Below the pieces are notes generated by a model. It ran no database searches, was not told where the DNA came from, and saw only the letters and a program-made list of their open reading frames with translations. This document shows positions 17,159 through 21,982 of a stretch of DNA of 21,982 nucleotides, piece by piece. The number at the start of each line of letters is the position of its first letter. Position 1 is the stretch's first letter. Origin of the DNA: Abiotrophia sp. HMSC24B09 (GTDB taxonomy: Bacteria; Bacillota; Bacilli; Lactobacillales; Aerococcaceae); assembly GCF_001815865.1 (NCBI RefSeq), contig NZ_KV822213.1:12664-34645 (forward strand). The letters are read 5' to 3'. The translations under genes were made by a program, and so were the position numbers.

Positions 17159-17677
17159 GTGAAGAGAAAAAGAATGTTGATTATCATCTTCTCGGTCTTA
17201 CTGATGCTGGCACTCTTATTTGTTAAGGGGAGGCTGGAATTGAATCTTAAGAAATATGCACCCTATTACGCACAAAACGTTGAAGGGCGGTTCTCACCAG
17301 AGTGGGAAGCGCTGCGGTTTATGTTATATAGGGACTCCCGTCAGATACCAGGGTATCACTTTAAGCAAGATACATTGACTAGTAACATAAGGTTTAGAGT
17401 TAATAGTCGTGGGAGTGATATTACATTTGCAATTTATGGTGACGAAGGCACAGAGATTAATCTTACTTATCATAATGTTATGTATGCCTTAAGTGCTGAG
17501 GGGAGAATAGAGTATATATTTAGCAAGCGTTGTGATTGCAGAGTAAGCCCTTCTGAAGAAGACCAAACACTCATCAATGAGATTATCGAAGAAATTGGGG
17601 CACCTCTAGTAGACGCACAGCCTACTCCAGACTGGAATCTTCAATGGCTCTATAATTTACTGAATCAGAGGAGGTGA
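17159..17677 (+). CDS. Membrane-anchored protein of unknown function (paralog 2)
   Basis: A 172-residue paralog of the preceding gene with the same plan: basic start (MKRKRM), one hydrophobic segment (about 6-22), NLKKYAPYYAQNVEGRFSPEWEALR, a beta-like middle, and AQPTPDWNLQWLYNLLNQRR at the end. Shared positions run through the whole length (YYA, EGR-SP, EA-R, a late EYI, and S-EE-Q), so it is a true duplication and not only a shared tail. It carries a CDC cysteine pair (RCDCR) absent from copy 1. The start is GTG with AGAAGG eleven bases upstream; ATG 17174 is an alternative that would drop the basic residues before the membrane segment. Its stop overlaps the ribosome binding site of the next gene. 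Function unknown. Confidence 0.78.
   Translation: MKRKRMLIIIFSVLLMLALLFVKGRLELNLKKYAPYYAQNVEGRFSPEWEALRFMLYRDSRQIPGYHFKQDTLTSNIRFRVNSRGSDITFAIYGDEGTEINLTYHNVMYALSAEGRIEYIFSKRCDCRVSPSEEDQTLINEIIEEIGAPLVDAQPTPDWNLQWLYNLLNQRR
17615..17668 (+). repeat. 54-base conserved 3' module, copy 2
   Basis: Second copy of the 54-base module at 16964-17017, with 51 of 54 identical bases. It ends nine bases before the end of paralog 2. Confidence 0.9.
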
Positions 17678-17684
17678 GAATACC

Positions 17685-18068
17685 TTGAAGATAAAACAAG
17701 TCTTACTCCCCTTCAATGCTTTCTTTTTGGTGTTTTCAATCGGGAATTTCTTAATCTTAAGAGACACTATCGAGGTGCTAGAAATAGCTCTGAGTATCCC
17801 GTCGCCCATTATGTTAACAAGTTTGGGTAGCCATTGGCCGCTTCGGATTTATCTCGGCAGTATGCTGATCTTGATAATCCTAGGTATTATATTATCCCTA
17901 TGGAGTCTTCGTGGCCAGAAGACCACACTGGAGAAATTGGTGGTGGGATGTACCTTGTTCGGATATATTGCCCTATTAGGACTACCTTTGTCATGGAGCT
18001 ACCTTCCAATCTTGGTGATGTTAATCGTGACAGTTGTCAGCATCATGCGCAACCGTGCGATACCATGA
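17685..18068 (+). CDS. Small polytopic membrane protein
   Basis: A 127-residue protein with three to four hydrophobic segments (about 8-25, 53-73, 84-100 and 103-122) and short basic loops (RGQKTTLEK, MRNRAIP). It is not recognised as a known family. It starts with TTG; the GAGGAGGTGA ribosome binding site overlaps the stop codon of paralog 2, and the gap is seven bases, so the two are almost certainly translationally linked. This suggests a membrane partner for the anchored paralogs. It ends before a strong bidirectional terminator shared with the minus-strand gene at 18152. Confidence 0.72.
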   Translation: MKIKQVLLPFNAFFLVFSIGNFLILRDTIEVLEIALSIPSPIMLTSLGSHWPLRIYLGSMLILIILGIILSLWSLRGQKTTLEKLVVGCTLFGYIALLGLPLSWSYLPILVMLIVTVVSIMRNRAIP

Positions 18069-18099
18069 TTTTTGGGCTAAGTTGCCTGACTAGACACCC

Positions 18100-18141
18100 A
18101 AAAACAGCCGTTCCCACACGTAGGTGGGGACGGCTGTTTTT
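18100..18141. terminator. Bidirectional terminator between convergent genes
   Basis: An 18-bp stem, AAAAACAGCCGTTCCCAC (18100-18117) with GTGGGGACGGCTGTTTTT (18124-18141), one G-T pair and a 6-base loop. A and T runs flank both sides, so it works in both directions. Confidence 0.93.
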
Positions 18142-18151
18142 GCCATATATG

Positions 18152-18952
18152 TTAGAAGCAGAAGGCCAAGCCATACAGGATGCTAATCAGCAAGTAACTA
18201 GTGCTGAGATAGTTGAGTTTATTTTGGCTCTGGTTATGTTGTCGAGTTTGGACCAAAAGAGGGGCTAAGGTCAAGGCGCTCCCGGCGATAAAGAGGAGTT
18301 GGAGCATAAAATAAGATTTGGATGGGAAACTTAAGTAGGTCCCGGCAGCCACAGCTACTAGGCTCAAGATAAGCACTAGACTTGTTTTTAAGCCATGTGG
18401 CATGACGGAAGGGTGTCCCGTTAGTTGACTAACTAGACTATTGCCTTCAGCTTGAAAGGCCAGTTGTAAGGCTGCCAGAGGCAGGAGGCTGATGAGGAAG
18501 CCGGTCGTGATGGTCCCTGTCTGGCTGAAGTAGGCTAGGTTGTTGACGATGAAGGCCTGGAAGAAGATATTTAGAATTAACTGGTAGAGGCTGTTGGTCA
18601 GATTATAAGGATAATGCTGAATGTGGGTATAGGCGATATAGAGGAGGAGTAAGAGGTTAGCCCCCCAATGATGCTGCCACATAAAGCCCACGGTTGCTGC
18701 CCAGAGCAGAATTTCCATGGCGTATAGAATCACTGGCGAGCTAGCATTGGCCTTGCGGGTATTGAAGCGAACGAAGAAGTAGTGGTCAATCAACTGACTG
18801 CTGACTAAAATCAGGTAGAGATAGCCCAAGGCTAACCAGTTGATTTCGGTAGTGTGGTACATCCCTACGATTAAACCATATATCCCAAAGCCTAGTGGCG
18901 CCAGGAAGATTCGAATGAGGGGATGTCTTAGAAAGTGTGCAAAGTGTTTCAT
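18152..18952 (-). CDS. Polytopic membrane protein, possible UbiA-superfamily relative
   Basis: A 266-residue protein with about eight hydrophobic segments. The spacing of elements recalls UbiA-type prenyltransferases: a SSQLIDHYFFVRFN stretch where these enzymes have NDxxD, HIQHYPYNLTNSLYQLILN where they have YSxPPxRLK, LAYFSQTG, then LPLAALQLAFQAEGN and HGLKTSLVL where they have NxxxDxxxD and GKxTL. Only D56 is kept of the metal-binding acidic residues, so if the relation is real the prenyl-diphosphate site is degenerate. The resemblance is weak, by eye, and needs a profile search. AGAGGA precedes the ATG. It is divergent from metK and convergent with the paralog cassette; a minus-strand TATAGT (18999-18994) may be its -10. 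Confidence 0.6.
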   Translation of the reverse strand: MKHFAHFLRHPLIRIFLAPLGFGIYGLIVGMYHTTEINWLALGYLYLILVSSQLIDHYFFVRFNTRKANASSPVILYAMEILLWAATVGFMWQHHWGANLLLLLYIAYTHIQHYPYNLTNSLYQLILNIFFQAFIVNNLAYFSQTGTITTGFLISLLPLAALQLAFQAEGNSLVSQLTGHPSVMPHGLKTSLVLILSLVAVAAGTYLSFPSKSYFMLQLLFIAGSALTLAPLLVQTRQHNQSQNKLNYLSTSYLLISILYGLAFCF

Positions 18953-19005
18953 AGCTAATCCTCTTTTTTCGACATTTTTTACTATCTATATCTACTATAC
19001 TAATG

Positions 19006-19011
19006 TATAAT
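19006..19011 (+). promoter_or_regulatory. -10 box of the metK promoter
   Basis: A perfect TATAAT ends seven bases before the first base of the SMK-box, so transcription would begin at the riboswitch. No good -35 was found at the usual distance. Confidence 0.6.
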
Positions 19012-19018
19012 GGAGTCA

Positions 19019-19094
19019 GTTACAACAATAAATTCCCGATGGGATTCATTTTCTTAATGAAGTTGCCTTGTAACCAATCTACAAAATGGGGGAA
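19019..19094 (+). promoter_or_regulatory. SAM-III (SMK-box) riboswitch of metK
   Basis: GTTACAA (19019-19025) pairs with TTGTAAC (19068-19074), TTCCCGATGGGAT starts at 19033, an internal hairpin TTCATT/AATGAA follows, then GTTGCCTTGTAACC, and the metK ribosome binding site GGGGGAA is at 19088-19094. This order and the conserved blocks match the SMK-box of lactic acid bacteria. When SAM is bound, TTCCC (19033-19037) pairs with GGGAA of the ribosome binding site and blocks translation of SAM synthetase. Confidence 0.95.
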
Positions 19095-19100
19095 ATTACT

Positions 19101-20282
19101 ATGGAAAGAAAGTTGTTTACATCTGAATCGGTGACGGAAGGCCACCCAGATAAAGTTGCCGATCAAATTAGTGATGCCATCTTAGATGCCATCCTGACAC
19201 AAGACCCACTAGCCCGGGTAGCCTGCGAGACCGCAGTCAACACCGGCTTGGTATTGGTCTTCGGGGAAGTCAGCACGACTGCCTATGTCGATATCCAACA
19301 AATTGTACGCGAAACTATTAAGGGAATTGGCTATGATTCAAGTGATTATGGCTTTGATGGCGATAATGTGGCCGTCTTGGTCGCGCTTGACGAACAATCA
19401 CCTGATATCGCTCAAGGGGTAGATGCGGCCATTGAAACCCGGGACGAAGCAACCGATCAATTGATTGGGGCGGGTGACCAAGGGCTCATGTTCGGTTATG
19501 CCTGTGATGAGACGGAAGAATTCATGCCATTACCAATCGCGCTTAGCCACCGCCTAGCTAAACGTCTGAGTGAGGTGCGTAAGTCTGGCCAATTAGCTTA
19601 TTTAAGACCAGATGGTAAGTCTCAAGTAACCGTTGAGTACGGGGAAGACGGTCAAGCCCTACGGGTGGATACAGTCGTCATTTCGACTCAACATGCGCCT
19701 GAAGCAACCTTAGAAACTGTGCGTCAAGACGTGATTGAACAAGTAGTGAAGCCTGTGATTCCGGCACATTTATTAGATGAACAAACCCGCTTCTTAATCA
19801 ACCCAACCGGTCGTTTTGTCATCGGTGGGCCTAAAGGAGACTCCGGTCTGACAGGTCGTAAGATTATTGTAGACACCTATGGTGGCTATGCTCGCCATGG
19901 TGGCGGTGCCTTCTCTGGTAAGGATGCAACCAAAGTGGACCGGTCAGCTAGCTATATGGCTCGCTACATTGCCAAGAATATCGTGGCAGCTGGCTTAGCT
20001 AAGCGTTGTGAGGTGCAATTGGCTTATGCGATTGGGGTCGCGCAACCCGTTTCTATTCGGATTGAAACCTTTGGAACAGGTGTCGTCTCTGAAAGTCGTC
20101 TCGTTCAGGCAGTACGTCAACTCTTTGACTTAACGCCAGATGGGATTATCCGCACCTTGGCCTTGCGTCGCCCAATCTATAAACAGACAGCAGCCTATGG
20201 TCACTTTGGTCGTCAAGACGTGGTCTTACCATGGGAGCAGGTCAACAAGGTAGATGAACTCAAAGCTGCGCTTGCAGAATAA
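19101..20282 (+). CDS. metK: S-adenosylmethionine synthetase
   Basis: Makes S-adenosylmethionine from methionine and ATP; 393 residues, normal for the family. It begins [22 protein letters not shown], with H15 and D17 of the active site, then [44 protein letters not shown] and [20 protein letters not shown], all signature segments. ATG 19101 is the true start: it lies six bases after GGGGGAA, the site controlled by the SMK-box. An in-frame ATG at 19086 would put that ribosome binding site inside the coding region and is rejected. Expression should fall when SAM is plentiful. It is a single gene, ending at a bidirectional terminator shared with mnmM. Confidence 0.98.
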   Translation: MERKLFTSESVTEGHPDKVADQISDAILDAILTQDPLARVACETAVNTGLVLVFGEVSTTAYVDIQQIVRETIKGIGYDSSDYGFDGDNVAVLVALDEQSPDIAQGVDAAIETRDEATDQLIGAGDQGLMFGYACDETEEFMPLPIALSHRLAKRLSEVRKSGQLAYLRPDGKSQVTVEYGEDGQALRVDTVVISTQHAPEATLETVRQDVIEQVVKPVIPAHLLDEQTRFLINPTGRFVIGGPKGDSGLTGRKIIVDTYGGYARHGGGAFSGKDATKVDRSASYMARYIAKNIVAAGLAKRCEVQLAYAIGVAQPVSIRIETFGTGVVSESRLVQAVRQLFDLTPDGIIRTLALRRPIYKQTAAYGHFGRQDVVLPWEQVNKVDELKAALAE

Positions 20283-20291
20283 GACAAAATG

Positions 20292-20322
20292 AAAAGCTGA
20301 GACTTAGGTCTCAGCTTTTTTT
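20292..20322. terminator. Bidirectional terminator between metK and mnmM
   Basis: AAAAGCTGAGAC (20292-20303), loop TTAG, GTCTCAGCTTTT (20308-20319) and further T. A perfect 12-bp stem with the same GCTGAG/TTAG/CTCAGC design as at 9501-9530. Confidence 0.93.
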
Positions 20323-20324
20323 AC

Positions 20325-20894
20325 TTACTTGATACGCTCGATGATGAGGAGCTGTGGTGGATTATTCCGTTGGTTGATGAAGCCATAATGAAGGACTTGG
20401 AATTCTTCTTGGGGCCAGCTGGCTAAGGCTTGGAAGAGGGCATCCTTTTCCTTGGCGCCTTCAGGGTGCCCACTGTAGATAACCAAAATAATTTGACCGC
20501 CAACCCGAAGTTTGGTTCGCACCTGGTCTAGAGAGGCCAGGGTGGAAGTCTCTTGAGTTGTGATTTGGTGGTCGCCACCGGGCAGATAGCCCAGATTATA
20601 AATGGCACCACTGAATTGGGAGACCTCAGCTAAAAGCGTATGGATTTGGTCGTGAGAAGCTAGAAAAAGCTGGGCAGAATCCCGGTTTGGAATATCAGCC
20701 AGTCGTTCCTGAGTCCAAGCCAAGGCCTGATCTTGGATATCAAAGCCCATAACCTGGCCACAAAAGCCTGGTTGGCTGAGAATGAAGGCCGTGTCGTGTC
20801 CTTTGCCTAGGGTGCCATCAATATAAACACCATCTGGAAAACGTAGGATTAAGGCGGCTAAGAGGGTGTGGCTGTAGTGTAGAGCGCGTTGCAT
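20325..20894 (-). CDS. mnmM: SAM-dependent tRNA methyltransferase MnmM (YtqB)
   Basis: A 189-residue class I methyltransferase. The SAM-binding motif I is YIDGTLGKGHDT (24-35), an acidic end of strand 2 follows at MGFDIQDQAL, and the NLGYLPGGDHQITT stretch is diagnostic of the YtqB/MnmM family. Family members perform the last methylation of 5-methylaminomethyl-2-thiouridine at the wobble position of several tRNAs in Gram-positives. The start is ATG 20894 (MQRALHYSHTLL), preceded by AAAGGAG at good spacing; an upstream in-frame ATG at 20930 has no ribosome binding site and would add 12 atypical residues. It is convergent with metK, which makes its cofactor. A minus-strand promoter was not identified. 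Confidence 0.9.
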   Translation of the reverse strand: MQRALHYSHTLLAALILRFPDGVYIDGTLGKGHDTAFILSQPGFCGQVMGFDIQDQALAWTQERLADIPNRDSAQLFLASHDQIHTLLAEVSQFSGAIYNLGYLPGGDHQITTQETSTLASLDQVRTKLRVGGQIILVIYSGHPEGAKEKDALFQALASWPQEEFQVLHYGFINQRNNPPQLLIIERIK

Positions 20895-20946
20895 AGACAA
20901 ACTCCTTTGTATTACGTGAAAGTTACACAATAGTTAAAAGTAAACG

Positions 20947-20971
20947 AAAAGGGGGCTAGGCCCCTTTTTTT
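20947..20971. terminator. Terminator-like hairpin between mnmM and the autolysin gene
   Basis: GGGGC (20952-20956) pairs with GCCCC (20960-20964), flanked by AAAA on the left and seven T on the right. No plus-strand gene ends just before it, and on the minus strand it would lie in the mnmM leader if the promoter is further upstream. Confidence 0.65.
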
Positions 20972-20987
20972 AGCGAGAGGCTTTCTA

Positions 20988-20993
20988 TATAAT
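20988..20993 (+). promoter_or_regulatory. -10 box of the autolysin gene
   Basis: A perfect TATAAT 38 bases before the GTG start. The only -35 candidate 17 bases upstream is the T run of the preceding hairpin, so the promoter is partly inferred. Confidence 0.5.
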
Positions 20994-21031
20994 GGTATTG
21001 TATCATAAAATGGCAGAATGGGGGAATATAC

Positions 21032-21982
21032 GTGAAATTAACGCGTCAAGCGGTGATTAATCGTCGTAAACAAGCACAGCGCCACGAATCAAATAAGAAA
21101 ATTGCCAAAGTGGTTAATGCAGGCTTAGTCTTATTCGCTTCTGCATCTACTTTAAGCACGCTCACTGCACCAAAGGTGACCGTACAAGCTCAAACAGCTA
21201 CCCAACAAAACTTCTTATCAACTATTGGAGGGTATGCACGCGATATCGCTAAGAATAATGACTTGTATGCCTCTGTAATGATTGCGCAAGCAATTTTAGA
21301 ATCAGGTTGGGGCCAAAGTGGATTAGCATCAGCACCTAACTATAACTTATTCGGGATCAAGGGTGACTATAACGGTAATTCCGTTCGTATGGACACCTTA
21401 GAAGACGACGGTAGTGGTAACTACTATGCTGCTAAGGAACCTTTCCGTAAGTATAGCAACTATGGTGAATCCCTGAATGACTATGCTTCGCTTTTAACTG
21501 GGGACAACAATCCTAACAGCTGGCGCTATAAATTCTATTATGGGGCGCGCGTGAGTGCGACCAACTCTTATCAAGACGCAACACAACACTTAACGGGTCG
21601 TTATGCGACAGATACTCGTTACGCGTCTAAGCTCAACCAATTAATTCAAACCTATGGCTTGACTCAATATGATGCGGGTGGTTCCAGCACTGCTAGCCCA
21701 GCTCGTCCACAAGCTCAAGCGACTGGTGGCGGTTCTTATACGGTTCAAGCAGGCGATAGCTACTGGCGTATTGCTAACAAGTACGGCATTTCAATTGAAG
21801 AATTGCAACGCTTGAACGGTACCTCAAGCTACTTCCTCTATCCAGGTCAAAGCTTGGTAGTACCAGGTTCTGCTTCAAATACAAGTGGCTCTGCTGCTTC
21901 AACTTCAAGCTCAACTACAAGTACGCGCTCTGCAGCACCATCAGCGGGTGGCTCATACACAGTCCAAGCCGGTGATAGCTAC
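21032..21982 (+). CDS. Secreted glucosaminidase-type autolysin with LysM repeats (partial)
   Basis: 317 residues are visible and the frame is open to the window edge, so the 3' end is missing. It starts with GTG, eight bases after GGGGGAA. A long basic N-terminus (about 1-26) and hydrophobic segment (27-45) form a signal peptide, with likely cleavage near VQA-QT (53/54). Residues ~58-210 are a GH73 (N-acetylglucosaminidase) domain with catalytic E90 in MIAQAILESGWGQSGLA and the NYNLFGIKG motif. A Ser/Thr/Ala-rich linker leads to a first LysM (235-279, SYTVQAGDSYWRIANKYGIS) that binds peptidoglycan. Another Ser/Thr-rich linker precedes a second LysM cut off at GGSYTVQAGDSY. It cleaves peptidoglycan glycan strands at the cell surface, probably for cell separation or turnover. 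Confidence 0.93.
   Translation, partial: MKLTRQAVINRRKQAQRHESNKKIAKVVNAGLVLFASASTLSTLTAPKVTVQAQTATQQNFLSTIGGYARDIAKNNDLYASVMIAQAILESGWGQSGLASAPNYNLFGIKGDYNGNSVRMDTLEDDGSGNYYAAKEPFRKYSNYGESLNDYASLLTGDNNPNSWRYKFYYGARVSATNSYQDATQHLTGRYATDTRYASKLNQLIQTYGLTQYDAGGSSTASPARPQAQATGGGSYTVQAGDSYWRIANKYGISIEELQRLNGTSSYFLYPGQSLVVPGSASNTSGSAASTSSSTTSTRSAAPSAGGSYTVQAGDSY

Noticed and set aside
16364..18100. Insertion sequence or prophage remnant around the AT-rich cassette
   Set aside because: No transposase, integrase, terminal inverted repeats or target duplication were found; only composition and the short repeats hint at transfer.
17834..18268. 144-codon plus-strand frame across the end of the cassette
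   Set aside because: It overlaps the small membrane protein in another frame, reads through a strong terminator and enters the convergent gene.
19086..19100. Upstream ATG of metK
   Set aside because: The SMK-box ribosome binding site GGGGGAA lies after it, so translation must start at ATG 19101.
18953..19100. SAM-I (S-box) riboswitch for metK
   Set aside because: The leader is too short and lacks S-box stems; its blocks match the SMK-box instead.
20895..20930. Upstream ATG of mnmM
   Set aside because: The AAAGGAG site lies inside this extension and points to ATG 20894, which also gives the normal family start.

Overview
The window reads as chromosomal, housekeeping-rich DNA from a Gram-positive bacterium of the order Lactobacillales. 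The strongest pointers are a SAM-III (SMK-box) riboswitch in front of metK, a layout known almost only from lactic acid bacteria, a threonine T-box leader on thrS, a CIRCE/HrcA-controlled groES-groEL pair, strong AGGAGG ribosome binding sites and sigma-A-like promoters. Base composition is moderate for the order and would fit an Aerococcaceae-type genome such as Abiotrophia, but that genus-level idea is only a guess. No rRNA, tRNA, CRISPR array, transposase or phage gene was seen.

Layout. 1-1.7 kb (minus): a D-Ala-D-Ala carboxypeptidase (dacA) and a small unknown protein. 1.8-5.2 kb (plus): a FUSC/aromatic-acid-exporter-like membrane protein, then promoter, T-box leader and thrS. 5.3-6.7 kb: an unusual perfect inverted repeat, then a lone O-antigen ligase/Wzy-like membrane protein. 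6.7-8.7 kb: promoter, CIRCE, groES, groEL. 8.8-9.5 kb: a polytopic membrane protein of unknown role, convergent with uvrC (minus, 9.5-11.3 kb). 11.5-14.7 kb: a tight plus-strand group of a membrane-anchored CAP-domain protein, a membrane-anchored alpha/beta hydrolase and a thiolase. 14.8-16.4 kb: a DegV/FakB-type fatty-acid-binding protein followed by a phosphatidylserine-synthase-like protein whose catalytic aspartates are mostly missing. 16.5-18.1 kb: an AT-richer cassette of two tandem paralogous membrane-anchored proteins and a small membrane protein. 18.2-19 kb (minus): a polytopic membrane protein that faintly resembles the UbiA superfamily. 19-20.9 kb: SMK-box, metK, and convergently mnmM (ytqB), a SAM-dependent tRNA methyltransferase. 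21.0 kb to the end: the start of a secreted GH73/LysM autolysin that runs off the window.

How the genes relate. Most units are independent and separated by strong hairpin terminators, several bidirectional and several built on the same CTGAG/CTCAG stem. Cell-envelope functions recur (dacA, Wzy-like protein, CAP protein, autolysin), as do lipid functions (DegV/FakB, PssA-like, possible UbiA-like, thiolase, lipase-like hydrolase). The parts most worth pursuing are the PssA-like protein with a broken active-site motif, the AT-rich paralog cassette with its DNA-level conserved 3' module, the LexA-box-like palindrome on the uvrC promoter, and the habit of embedding promoters in terminator hairpins. 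Four coding starts were set downstream of longer open frames because the regulatory signals or ribosome binding sites decide them (groES, groEL, metK, mnmM).
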